Shown here: piece by piece, positions 8,050 to 15,520 of the stretch
Position numbering within the stretch: the stretch's first letter is position 1
Layout of the letters: every line of letters begins with the position of its first letter
DNA from: Erysipelotrichaceae bacterium
GTDB lineage: Bacteria; Bacillota_I; Bacilli_A; Erysipelotrichales; Erysipelotrichaceae
DNA: 25,203 bases
Direction of reading: 5' to 3'
NCBI GenBank assembly: GCA_003446295.1
Contig: DMBB01000152.1
Location: forward strand, 584 to 25,786
The notes under the pieces: model-generated
Seen by the model: only the letters and a program-made list of their open reading frames with translations
What the model was told of the DNA's origin: nothing
Database searches by the model: none
Program-made: the position numbers and the translations under genes

Positions 8050-9141
8050 TCATGCCACACACTTTGCCAGATAATGGTTGCGGTATTCTTCCACATCAGT
8101 GATCTCTTTGATCACATGGATCTCTTCAGGGAAGCGGATCTCCGCATCCTCAGAAGGGATCTGCACAGAGAGGATCGCCTGATCGTGCCAGAACGGGAAC
8201 AGATCGATGACAAAGTACTGTCTGTCATAGGCAAGGAAATATCTGGTCTTGTACAGGGAACGGAGCGAATGATCCGCTTCTTCCAGCAGCTCCAGATAAT
8301 GATCCTCCGTCAGTCTGCGTTCCAGTTCAAGTGATTTGACGCCGACCTGCCTGATCTTCTTTGTGGCAACTGCTGTCCAGTGTCCGTTCTCACCTGTCTG
8401 TTTGATATGATATGTGCTTCCTTCCGGTGCTTTCAGATACGTTTCGATCACATCCAGCTTCCGGGTCAGAGGATTGCTGTTGAGCCAGTCAAGATCCGGA
8501 TACTCGATCAGGAATTTTCTGCGCATTGCGACAGGCTCAGGTTCTCCGAGGAATGCGATGATCGCATTCAGCAGGCGCATCATCTTGTTTTCAAAATCCG
8601 TGGAATTATCAATGATCGTAAAGTGCGGATGTCCCATCCATGCGGAGATCAGACGGTTGTCCAGATCGATCGCTTCTTCCGCACTTTCATATCGTGCTGC
8701 GTTATTCTCATTGGAATAGAACTCCTCGGCGCCGTTGGCTGCGGTCACCAGATGGAACACGGCATCATAGCGGTCTCTCAGCTCATGGATATTCCCGTTG
8801 ACGGAGGCAGCTGCTTCAGCAAATTCCTCCTCTGTCATATATGCCTTGTTGTCCATGAAGCCCCTGTCGCACACGATCAGGATCTTTTCCTGCTTCATGG
8901 TACGCGCAGCCTGTTCAAACAGTTCTTCCTTTGTCAGCTGCAGCTTGACCTGCACCTTCTGGTAATCCAGGTTCGTGCCGCATGTCCACGGCGCTACGCC
9001 GCCGCTGATCAGCTCGGTGGCTGTCTCCGGCACAAACAGAACGCACCAGCCCATTCTGGTCAGGTTGTTCATGATCCAGCTCATCGCTGTCGTCTTGCCG
9101 GCACACGGTCCGCCGGTGATCACGATCTTCTTCAGTTCCAT
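8050..9141 (-). CDS. AAA_28-type P-loop NTPase with C-terminal CYTH-like domain (Ttd14-like)
   Basis: 363 residues in two parts. Residues 1-185 form a NadR/AAA_28 P-loop kinase-like domain: Walker A GGPCAGKTT (10-18), an ILIVCDRGFMDNKAY strand that fits Walker B with substrate-site residues, and DAVFHLVTAANGAEEFY. Residues about 190-363 look like a CYTH/triphosphate-tunnel-like barrel, with alternating charged strands (KLDVIETYL, TAVATKKIRQVG, TRYFLAYDRQYFVIDLFPF). This order matches eukaryotic Ttd14 and its bacterial relatives (recognised by domain order and motifs; no search run). The molecular function in bacteria is unknown. An ATG also lies two codons upstream (9147), but GGACGGGAG touches it directly. 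The ATG at 9141 is 6 bases from that site and was chosen. The gene is 23 bases after the methyltransferase, in the same operon. Confidence 0.78.
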   Translation of the reverse strand: MELKKIVITGGPCAGKTTAMSWIMNNLTRMGWCVLFVPETATELISGGVAPWTCGTNLDYQKVQVKLQLTKEELFEQAARTMKQEKILIVCDRGFMDNKAYMTEEEFAEAAASVNGNIHELRDRYDAVFHLVTAANGAEEFYSNENNAARYESAEEAIDLDNRLISAWMGHPHFTIIDNSTDFENKMMRLLNAIIAFLGEPEPVAMRRKFLIEYPDLDWLNSNPLTRKLDVIETYLKAPEGSTYHIKQTGENGHWTAVATKKIRQVGVKSLELERRLTEDHYLELLEEADHSLRSLYKTRYFLAYDRQYFVIDLFPFWHDQAILSVQIPSEDAEIRFPEEIHVIKEITDVEEYRNHYLAKCVA

Positions 9142-9164
9142 ATTCATCTCCCGTCCAACAGTCT

Positions 9165-10007
9165 TTATTTGATGCCGTACAGCAGGGCGGATCCCTTCAG
9201 CATGTACAGAGCCGCTTCATTGGGCATCATAAATCTGCCCCTTGTCGTATCGATCAGTTCGACTTTCTCATATCCTTCATCCAGAAGTTCCTGTCTGAAC
9301 TTCTCCATGTCTCCATAGCGGGCAGGCGTCATGATATCATGGATTGCAAATGTCCCGCCCTTCTTCAGTACACGCAGTGTTTCCTTCAGCAGAGCCTGCT
9401 TATCGGCGCCGCTGATGTTGTGGTATACATAGTTGCTGGTGACTGCGTCGAACGCCCCGTCCGCAAAATTCAGCTTCACAGCATCGCCTTTCCGGAAAGT
9501 CACATTTTCAGCGCCCTCTGCCAATGCATTGCGGCAGCACAGATCCAGGCTGTATGAAGCATAGTCCTTGCCCCAGCGGTCAATGCCGACCATGCGTCCC
9601 TGCGGGTTGCGCTTTGCGGCTGCGATCGTCAGAGCACCGCTTCCGCATCCTACATCCAGACCGACGCCGTTCTCCGGCAGCTCGATGTATTCCGCGATTC
9701 CGTTGATGACCTGCTCCGAAAGCTTCCGTCTGCCTTTATAAGAGAAAGCAGCTGAAGCCATCATGCTCCAGAGAGCTGCAGCCCCCATGCCCGCTGCTCC
9801 GGCAGCCAGCACATATTTCAAACCTTTGGGAAGATTCTGTTCCTTCTCATACACTGCAGCTCCGAGGGCACCTGCCGCAAGACCTGCAGAAGCAGATACA
9901 AGGCTTACTGTCATCCCTGCCGGGATCCAGTTTTTGTAATCCGGCCCCTTCTCAGCAATGCGTTTTTCTTCAGCTGTCAGTTCATTTTTCATTTCCAGCG
10001 TGCTCAT
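9165..10007 (-). CDS. Membrane-anchored class I SAM-dependent methyltransferase
   Basis: 280 residues from the ATG at 10007. After a charged N-terminus come two Ala/Gly-rich hydrophobic stretches (about 31-52 and 63-88), enough for a helical hairpin in the membrane. A complete class I methyltransferase follows: motif I GLDVGCGSGAL (116-126), acidic VGIDRWG after strand 2, FRKGDAVKLNFADGAFDAVTSNYVYHN (motifs II-III) and LLKETLRVLKKGGTFAIHDIM (motif IV region). It resembles small-molecule UbiE/Methyltransf_11 enzymes; the substrate is unknown, and the anchor suggests a lipid or membrane-near one. An in-frame TTG at 10067 would add 20 residues. AAAGGA lies 15 bases from the chosen ATG, rather far, so the start is uncertain. 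Followed by the AAA/CYTH-like gene after 23 bases. Confidence 0.82.
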   Translation of the reverse strand: MSTLEMKNELTAEEKRIAEKGPDYKNWIPAGMTVSLVSASAGLAAGALGAAVYEKEQNLPKGLKYVLAAGAAGMGAAALWSMMASAAFSYKGRRKLSEQVINGIAEYIELPENGVGLDVGCGSGALTIAAAKRNPQGRMVGIDRWGKDYASYSLDLCCRNALAEGAENVTFRKGDAVKLNFADGAFDAVTSNYVYHNISGADKQALLKETLRVLKKGGTFAIHDIMTPARYGDMEKFRQELLDEGYEKVELIDTTRGRFMMPNEAALYMLKGSALLYGIK

Positions 10008-10185
10008 ATTATGATTCACCGTTCCTTTCTGCGGATCATGATCGATCACATGTATGTTCAATTCCAAATACAGTATACATTCTCCATGTCAATTTCGGGG
10101 AGTTTTCGCGGGATCAATTCTGAAAAACAGACATGGCAGCGGCGGTCATCACATGCGCTGATGGCTGCAGATACAGTCATTTCAT

Positions 10186-10215
10186 TTGAAACAGCGATCG
10201 GTCATCAAATATACT
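10186..10215 (+). promoter_or_regulatory. Promoter of the nitroreductase gene
   Basis: -35 TTGAAA (10186-10191), 18-bp spacer, -10 TATACT (10210-10215), about 31 bases before the nitroreductase ATG. Both boxes match consensus at five of six bases. Confidence 0.65.
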
Positions 10216-10246
10216 GGATGCAGAAAGAAATTGAGGTAACCATCAT

Positions 10247-10771
10247 ATGAAAGATGTATTGAAAGCGATCGCTGACAGAAGCTCTACCCGTGCCTATACA
10301 GAAGAAAAACTGACGGAAGAAGAGCTGGAGATCCTGATCAACGCAGGTCTTCAGGCACCGACTGCCGCCAATAAGCAGGAGATCCATTTTACTGTGATCA
10401 AAGGCGATCATCCCGTCCTGAAAGAGATCCAGGATGAACTTGAAAAGGAAAGAAAAGCAAACGGTCATAATTTCTATTATGAAGCTCCTGTTGTCTTCAT
10501 TCTCAGCGGCGACAGCTCATTTCACTGGTCAGGCGTTGACGCAGGCATCGCAGCCCAGAACCTTGCACTGGCTGCGGAAGGTCTGGGTCTGGGCAGTCTG
10601 ATCATCGGCTGCATCAGAAATGTCATGACCGGTGAAAAGATGGCATATTTCAATCAGGCCCTGCAGATCCCGGAAGGATATGTATATGAGATCGCAGTCG
10701 CTGTCGGACATAAGGCAGCAGAAAAGATCCCGCACTTATACAGCGCAGTCAAAAACGTAACATGTCTCTGA
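10247..10771 (+). CDS. Nitroreductase family protein (FMN-dependent oxidoreductase)
   Basis: 174 residues, at the short end for the family. It opens with the diagnostic RSSTRAYTEEKLTEEELE (11-28), the FMN-phosphate-binding arginine region, followed by GLQAPTAANKQ (34-44). The later DAGIAAQNLALAAEGLGLGS helix and GYVYEIAVAVGH strand are also typical. These cytoplasmic flavoproteins dimerise and pass electrons from NAD(P)H to quinones, nitro compounds or related acceptors; the physiological substrate is unknown. GAGGT lies 9 bases before the ATG. The gene has its own promoter at 10186 and terminator at 10804, so it is probably a single-gene unit divergent from the methyltransferase operon. Confidence 0.92.
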   Translation: MKDVLKAIADRSSTRAYTEEKLTEEELEILINAGLQAPTAANKQEIHFTVIKGDHPVLKEIQDELEKERKANGHNFYYEAPVVFILSGDSSFHWSGVDAGIAAQNLALAAEGLGLGSLIIGCIRNVMTGEKMAYFNQALQIPEGYVYEIAVAVGHKAAEKIPHLYSAVKNVTCL

Positions 10772-10803
10772 TCATCAGGTGAAAAGAACCTCCCTCTTTT
10801 CCG

Positions 10804-10833
10804 GCAGAAGCTCCATCCTGCTTCTGCTTTTTT
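10804..10833 (+). terminator. Intrinsic terminator of the nitroreductase gene
   Basis: A perfect 8-bp stem GCAGAAGC (10804-10811) / GCTTCTGC (10820-10827), 8-base loop, then six Ts. It lies 32 bases after the nitroreductase stop. Confidence 0.92.
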
Positions 10834-10843
10834 CATGCGCATC

Positions 10844-10875
10844 AAAAAAGACATGCCGGAGCCGTCCGGAATGTC
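10844..10875 (-). terminator. Intrinsic terminator of the permease/dehydratase operon
   Basis: On the minus strand an 11-bp stem with one mismatch, 10875-10865 pairing with 10860-10850, a CGGC loop and six Us (10849-10844). It faces the nitroreductase terminator, so the convergent transcripts are insulated back to back. Confidence 0.85.
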
Positions 10876-10937
10876 CCTGTTGTTCTTTCATTTTTATTTC
10901 AAAATGATCGGCACTTACTGTTTCATTTCTGCGGGTG

Positions 10938-10970
10938 AAAGAGTCCGCAGTTATTCCACGGACTCTTTTT
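10938..10970. terminator. Extra hairpin just after the dehydratase stop
   Basis: A perfect 10-bp stem AAAGAGTCCG (10938-10947) / CGGACTCTTT (10959-10968) with an 11-base loop. The T-run (CTTTTT) follows on the plus strand. On the minus strand, the direction of the adjacent gene, only three Us belong to the arm. It may be a secondary terminator or a 3'-end stabilising hairpin for the dehydratase mRNA. Confidence 0.65.
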
Positions 10971-10974
10971 CGGA

Positions 10975-12126
10975 TCACATGATATGCGGTGCGCCGTCAG
11001 ATGTATATGCACGCGGTGAATTCAGATTCACTCTGCTCCAGACGATCGCTTCATGTTCCTTCAGGAAGTCATAGTTGAGATCCATGCCCCAGCCCGGTTT
11101 GTCATTCGGCTTGATGAATCCGTCTTCGACCTTGAGGACATCTGTGACGAGTTCAGCGTCAAGGCCTTCTTCTCTCGGTTCGTTCTCGAGGAATGTCGTG
11201 TTGTATGTGCTCATGCAGAAGTGAACGTTGATGCAGTTAGCCAGTGTGCTGAGCGGGTTGTGAGGTGAGATCAGACGGAAGGAAGGTTCTGCCATTGCGG
11301 CGATCTTTCTCATGCCTGTCATACCGCCGACGAGCAGGATATCCGGCTGCAGGATCGTAACTGCATGGGACTGGATCAGTTCTTCAAACAGCTGAGGTGT
11401 GAAGATCTGTTCGCCTGTTGCCAGTCTGACGTTTGTCTTGGAAGCATATTCTACCCAGTTCCTGAGGTTGTCCGGACGGATCGCTTCTTCAACGAAGAAC
11501 GGACGGTACGGTTCCAGGGCGTTTGTGATGTTGATCGCTTCTGCCGGTGTGTAGATCTTTGTCTGCAGGTCTGTTCCGATCTCAAATGCATCACCAAGTG
11601 CTTTTCTGAGGCCGCTGAACATTTCAACTGCTTCATTGATCGCTTCGCCTTCCGGAAGGTACCCGGCACCGCGGATGCCTACCTTGACAGCTTTATATCC
11701 GTATTTATCGATCTTGGGCTGGAGGTTTTCCAGAGTTTCCTGACTGTTTCTGCCCATTGCGTGGCAGTATACGGGAACCTTATCCCTGACTGCGCCAAGC
11801 AGCTTGTATACAGGAAGGTTCGCGATCTTTCCGGCGATATCCCAGAGTGCCAGGTCGATGGCGGAAGCTGCTGTGCGGAGAACAGAACCGCCTTCAAATC
11901 TGGAGTAGTTCAGGATACGCTTCTGGATGCGTTCCCTGTCCAGCGGATCCATTCCGATGACCCATTCGGATACATAATGGACCATTTCAGCGACCGCTGC
12001 GTCTGCGCCGACACAGAAGAGTTCACCGACACCGTGGACACCCTCGTCTGTATCGATTCTGACAAAGTTGAAGTTTCTGAACTGCGTAGTGTGAACCGAA
12101 TAAGTCGTAACATTTGTGATCTTCAT
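10975..12126 (-). CDS. Enolase-superfamily acid-sugar dehydratase (mandelate racemase/muconate lactonizing family)
   Basis: 383 residues with the MR/MLE layout: a capping domain (1-115) then a barrel. Probable Mg ligands are Asp186 (EIGTDLQTK), Glu213/214 (FVEEAI) and Glu239 (ATGEQ). His289 in ISPHNPLST fits the C-terminal catalytic histidine and Lys148 in AVKVG the second-strand lysine. The family takes a proton next to a carboxylate; close relatives dehydrate galactonate, gluconate or related sugar acids to 2-keto-3-deoxy acids. Galactonate dehydratases have D-x-H at the first ligand, but here it is D-L-Q (Gln188), so the substrate probably differs. GAGAGG precedes the ATG by 9 bases. It lies 28 bases after the permease, which may import the substrate. 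Confidence 0.88.
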   Translation of the reverse strand: MKITNVTTYSVHTTQFRNFNFVRIDTDEGVHGVGELFCVGADAAVAEMVHYVSEWVIGMDPLDRERIQKRILNYSRFEGGSVLRTAASAIDLALWDIAGKIANLPVYKLLGAVRDKVPVYCHAMGRNSQETLENLQPKIDKYGYKAVKVGIRGAGYLPEGEAINEAVEMFSGLRKALGDAFEIGTDLQTKIYTPAEAINITNALEPYRPFFVEEAIRPDNLRNWVEYASKTNVRLATGEQIFTPQLFEELIQSHAVTILQPDILLVGGMTGMRKIAAMAEPSFRLISPHNPLSTLANCINVHFCMSTYNTTFLENEPREEGLDAELVTDVLKVEDGFIKPNDKPGWGMDLNYDFLKEHEAIVWSRVNLNSPRAYTSDGAPHIM

Positions 12127-12154
12127 GTTGGTTTTCCTCTCTATCTATATTGTA

Positions 12155-13471
12155 TCATCGTCCGCCGATCAGTCCGCTTGTACCGTTCATTCCGTACAGA
12201 ACAAGGATCGTGACAAATACGACTGCTGTATGGATGATCCACGGCATGATTGAAGCTTTGAGAACTTCTTTCTGAGTATATCCGCCGGCACCGTATGCGA
12301 TCGCTACTGACGGTGAAGACATCGGTGTCAGCATGGCTGCTGTTGTCATTGCGGACAGCGCCAGGACACATGCGACAGGATTGAAGCCCATCTGCATAGC
12401 TGTAACGATGGACAGCGGGCAGAATACGTTATATGTAGCTGTATTGGACATGAACTGTGTCAGGATGCCGCCTACCAGCATGAATGCGAGAATGAATACC
12501 GGGAAGGAAGGATTTCCGCCGAGCATGCCGACGATCGCATTTGCGACGATCTGGGCTGCGTTGGACTTCTGCATAGCTGTTGCCAGAGGGAGAACGCCGC
12601 ACAGCATGAACAGTGCATCGATATTCATTGCATTTCTGACATCCGGAACCTTCATAACGCCTGCCAGCAGGAGAATGATATCAGCGATTGCCGGAATGAC
12701 ATACATGTCGATCGGGAAGCCCTTGACCATGTTGGCAACGACGATCAGGACCATAACTGCGCAGAAGACTGCATAGATCAGTTTTTCCTGAGCAGGAGTA
12801 ATGTCGGATTTCTTTTCATTGAATTCCTTGATCTTGGATGTATCGACCTTGTGCACAGGATAATGCTTCCAGCCGACCAGGACAAGATACAGGTATGTTG
12901 CCAGGCATGCCGGGAAGACAACGAACACTTTATCGAGAACACCTGCTTCAGCCGTGGAGCCGTTGGCAGCGAGCATAGCGTTGATCGTAACGAATGCTGT
13001 CAGTGTATTTCCGAAAGGCAGGGAGTTCTGAGCTGCGTGAGCCATGATGGAACCCGGATAGAGCAGATGGGAAGGCTGGACTTTGGAGTCTTCACCAAGA
13101 GCGTTCATCATCGGCAGAAGCAGTGAGATCAGAGCCAGCGGTGAAACGAAGTGGACCATCAGCCAGCAGGCGCCGAAATAGATGGCTACGATTGCTGAAG
13201 GATTGCTTGCGTGCTGCAGCATCCATGCCCTGAGTTTGGAAACGATGCTTGTTTTTGCGAGTGCGCCGGAGAGAATGAACATACCTCCGATCATGATGAT
13301 GTTGTTGGATGAGAAATACGCAAAGGCTTCACCGAATTCCAGAACCTTTGTTACTTCCAGGATGATCAGGCCTGTCATGGCAACAGTGCCCATAGACCAC
13401 TTTCCTGACATGAATCCGATAATGATCCATAACAGTACGAGAAGCGTAACGATCGTGTTGAAATCAAACAT
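12155..13471 (-). CDS. SLC13/DASS-type anion permease
   Basis: 438 residues, almost entirely hydrophobic, with about 10-12 membrane segments. The start at 13471 has a perfect AGGAGG site. The in-frame extension to a GTG at 13570 encodes polar residues over the promoter and was rejected. SLC13/ArsB-like permeases have two inverted halves with an SNT-type substrate/Na motif in each: here MSNTATYNV (341-349) in the second half and QNSLPFGNTLT (148-158) at the matching place in the first. A short polar loop (about 203-228) joins the halves. Members import di- and tricarboxylates or sulfate; a sugar acid is inferred here from the dehydratase 28 bases downstream. Confidence 0.85.
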   Translation of the reverse strand: MFDFNTIVTLLVLLWIIIGFMSGKWSMGTVAMTGLIILEVTKVLEFGEAFAYFSSNNIIMIGGMFILSGALAKTSIVSKLRAWMLQHASNPSAIVAIYFGACWLMVHFVSPLALISLLLPMMNALGEDSKVQPSHLLYPGSIMAHAAQNSLPFGNTLTAFVTINAMLAANGSTAEAGVLDKVFVVFPACLATYLYLVLVGWKHYPVHKVDTSKIKEFNEKKSDITPAQEKLIYAVFCAVMVLIVVANMVKGFPIDMYVIPAIADIILLLAGVMKVPDVRNAMNIDALFMLCGVLPLATAMQKSNAAQIVANAIVGMLGGNPSFPVFILAFMLVGGILTQFMSNTATYNVFCPLSIVTAMQMGFNPVACVLALSAMTTAAMLTPMSSPSVAIAYGAGGYTQKEVLKASIMPWIIHTAVVFVTILVLYGMNGTSGLIGGR

Positions 13472-13502
13472 ACTATCCTCCTGTTGGCCAGATACATATT
13501 TT

Positions 13503-13533
13503 ATACTTATATAATTATATTTTATATAAGTAT
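13503..13533. promoter_or_regulatory. Inverted repeat, candidate operator between permease and LysR genes
   Basis: Perfect 11-bp arms ATACTTATATA (13503-13513) and TATATAAGTAT (13523-13533) around 9 bases. The region is AT-rich, which raises the chance level, but the arms are exact and include T-N11-A pairs as in LysR-type binding sites. On the minus strand it starts right after the -10 box of the permease promoter; from the LysR promoter it is 50-80 bases upstream. Confidence 0.5.
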
Positions 13534-13535
13534 AT

Positions 13536-13564
13536 TCTATAATGTATCCGCTTTCTTTTGACAA
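13536..13564 (-). promoter_or_regulatory. Promoter of the permease/dehydratase operon
   Basis: On the minus strand -35 TTGTCA (13564-13559), 17-bp spacer, -10 TATAGA (13541-13536). The predicted start falls inside the adjacent inverted repeat, placing that repeat where a bound regulator could block or modulate initiation. Confidence 0.5.
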
Positions 13565-13583
13565 TTTCACTATAATTAATCAC

Positions 13584-13612
13584 TTGATTTTATACAAACA
13601 GGTATCTATTAT
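13584..13612 (+). promoter_or_regulatory. Promoter of the tandem LysR genes
   Basis: -35 TTGATT (13584-13589), 17-bp spacer, -10 TATTAT (13607-13612), about 37 bases before the first LysR start. Confidence 0.55.
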
Positions 13613-13648
13613 ATATTTAATCAGAATTATTTATAAATGGAGGTTATG

Positions 13649-14560
13649 ATGGATGTACGTTCCCAGACTTATATGACCGCCCTTGCCGAACAGGGTTCCT
13701 TTCAGAATGCAGCACGGGAACTGGGCATATCCCAGCCGGCGCTAAGCACCTGGCTGACCAATCTGGAACAGGAACTGAATGTCCAGCTGGTGATCCGCAG
13801 CAGAAACGGCATCATCCTGACGCCTGCCGGCAGGCTGTATCTGGAGGGTTCCCGGAAAATGATCGCTGAGCGGGACAGATTTTACCGTGAAGCAAAACTG
13901 ATCTCAACCTCTGATCAGGAGATCATCCGTATCGGAGGAACTCCTTCCGGAGGAACGAGAGTATTCGCCAGAATGTACAAACATTTTCGGAATGTCATGC
14001 CTTCTGTTACTCTGCAGTTCACAGAATGTTATAACCGCGACATGCTGGAACTTGTCCGCAAGGGTAAGATCGATTTCGGGGTCGGAAGTACATCCGATCC
14101 GGATTTTCCGGATCTTGAATGCATTATCGGTACGAGAAATGAACTGATCCTGCTGATCCCTGAAGGCTTTGCCGGCTACTATGACCCTTCCGGACTGGCG
14201 AAAGATGCGCAGTTCCCTGTTGTTGATTTTGAGATGATCCGTGATCTTCCGTTCATTATGCCCAGCGAACAGGTATCCTTCTGCGAAGCACTGAACCGAT
14301 TGTTTGAACAGGCAGGATATAACCCGAATATCATCTTCCGTTCATCCAACACGGGAGCGATCGCCGCAATGATCAAAGCCGGAAACGGGATCGGTGTCAT
14401 CCAGAGAAGGAACTTTTCACCGCTTGAGCAGATCGCGCCTTACAGTTTTGACCCTCCATTCATCGTCAATCCGATCCTTGCTTACAGGAAAGACCGTGTG
14501 CTTTCCAAAGCCGATAAGGAGCTGATCCGATTCCAAAGTGAGTATCTAAAGTCATTATGA
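13649..14560 (+). CDS. LysR-family transcriptional regulator (first of pair)
   Basis: 303 residues. The winged helix-turn-helix fills residues 1-60, with the LysR hallmark QGSFQNAARELGISQPALS followed by LTNLEQELNVQLVIR. The co-inducer domain spans about 88-300 (IRIGGTPSGG, PSVTLQFTE, KGKIDFGVGS, GNGIGVIQRRN). Two ATGs lie upstream in frame (13637, 13646), but GGAGG at 13639-13643 gives best spacing to 13649. It diverges from the permease/dehydratase operon, the classic layout for a LysR regulator of its neighbours, probably sensing the imported acid. Its stop codon is shared with the first possible start of the second LysR gene, so the two are co-expressed. Confidence 0.9.
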   Translation: MDVRSQTYMTALAEQGSFQNAARELGISQPALSTWLTNLEQELNVQLVIRSRNGIILTPAGRLYLEGSRKMIAERDRFYREAKLISTSDQEIIRIGGTPSGGTRVFARMYKHFRNVMPSVTLQFTECYNRDMLELVRKGKIDFGVGSTSDPDFPDLECIIGTRNELILLIPEGFAGYYDPSGLAKDAQFPVVDFEMIRDLPFIMPSEQVSFCEALNRLFEQAGYNPNIIFRSSNTGAIAAMIKAGNGIGVIQRRNFSPLEQIAPYSFDPPFIVNPILAYRKDRVLSKADKELIRFQSEYLKSL

Positions 14561-14568
14561 GGCTGAAT

Positions 14569-15444
14569 ATGAACACGAACAATTATGAATACATGCTTGC
14601 GATCGCCAGGGAAGGAACGATCCTGAAAGCAGCGGAAAAACTGAACATCTCCCAGTCCGCCCTTTCCCAGGCACTCGCAAAAGAAGAAAAAGAAGCCGGA
14701 GGCCAGCTGTTTGAGCGTACCCGCGGCAAGAAAGTGACCGTCACACCGCTTGGTGAACTATATCTGAGAACTGCAGAATCAATGATCCAGATCAAAAGCG
14801 AAACATACGAAAGCATTGAGCGTCTGGCGCATGATACCTCCCGGACGATTCGCATCGCGATATGCAACCAGGCATACAATTCGGTTTCCGACCGAATCCT
14901 GACGATTCTGAAGGAACAGTTCCCTGACATCAACATCTACTTTTACCGTTCTGATTCCAGCCAGTCCCTGCAGCTTTTAAAAAACGGCTCTGTCGATCTT
15001 GCGATCCTTGCGGCAAGACAGATCAGTGACAGCGTCATTGAGACTGCGCTTCTGTATCATGAGCATCTTGTCCTGGCAGTTTCCTCAGGTTATCCGCTCA
15101 GCGATGATGTCCCGCTCATGAAACAACTCAAAAAGATCCCCTTCATCTATTACGCGAGGGATACATTCCTGGAACCCCTGATCCCGGAAGAACTGCGTAT
15201 CGATCAGCTGAAGCCTCCGGCTGTCTACAAATCCCCGAGTGCTGAGGAAGTGCTCCGGCTTGTCGAAAACGGATATGGTGCCGGTATGGTTCCGCAGCAT
15301 CTGGTGAAAGAGGACCATGACTATACTGTCATTGAAACTGACCTGCCTGTAAGCTATGACATCATGATCGCGATTCCCAAATACAGCCGCGATAAAGAAA
15401 ACCTGTACGATATTTTCCGGATGATCAAAGAACTGAAATGCTGA
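14569..15444 (+). CDS. LysR-family transcriptional regulator (second of pair)
   Basis: 291 residues with a clear LysR winged helix (EGTILKAAEKLNISQSALSQ, then ERTRGKKVTVTPLGELYL) and a co-inducer domain (FPDINIYFYRSDSSQ, LLKNGSVDLAIL, VENGYGAGMVPQHLV). A start at 14557 would give an ATGA overlap with the first regulator. However, TGAGG at 14558-14562 is correctly spaced for the ATG at 14569, which lies 8 bases past the first gene's stop. The protein is clearly distinct from its neighbour, so a recent duplication is unlikely. It may form hetero-oligomers with it or respond to a second effector (inference). A terminator follows at 15466. Confidence 0.9.
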   Translation: MNTNNYEYMLAIAREGTILKAAEKLNISQSALSQALAKEEKEAGGQLFERTRGKKVTVTPLGELYLRTAESMIQIKSETYESIERLAHDTSRTIRIAICNQAYNSVSDRILTILKEQFPDINIYFYRSDSSQSLQLLKNGSVDLAILAARQISDSVIETALLYHEHLVLAVSSGYPLSDDVPLMKQLKKIPFIYYARDTFLEPLIPEELRIDQLKPPAVYKSPSAEEVLRLVENGYGAGMVPQHLVKEDHDYTVIETDLPVSYDIMIAIPKYSRDKENLYDIFRMIKELKC

Positions 15445-15465
15445 AAAAACCGGAAAGAAATAATG

Positions 15466-15500
15466 CTGTCTGTTTTGTTATCAAACAGGCAGTACTTTTT
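15466..15500 (+). terminator. Intrinsic terminator of the LysR operon
   Basis: A 10-bp stem, CTGTCTGTTT (15466-15475) with AAACAGGCAG (15483-15492), one G-T pair, a 7-base loop, then TAC and five Ts. It lies between the LysR pair and the convergent M20 gene and may slow transcripts from both sides. Confidence 0.8.
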
Positions 15501-15520
15501 ATCGTACTGATTCCGGCAGT

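Noticed and set aside
10011..10250. A 79-codon plus-strand frame ending in an ATGA overlap with the nitroreductase
   Set aside because: The junction looks like coupling, but the peptide is low-quality, lacks a ribosome binding site and covers the clear promoter at 10186-10215.
13472..13570. Upstream extension of the permease to a GTG at 13570
   Set aside because: The added residues are polar and derive from the AT-rich promoter and inverted repeat; AGGAGG is placed for the ATG at 13471.
13558..13576. TTGACA followed by TATAAT on the plus strand before the LysR genes
   Set aside because: The spacer is only 7 bases, too short for sigma-A; the pair at 13584-13612 has correct spacing.
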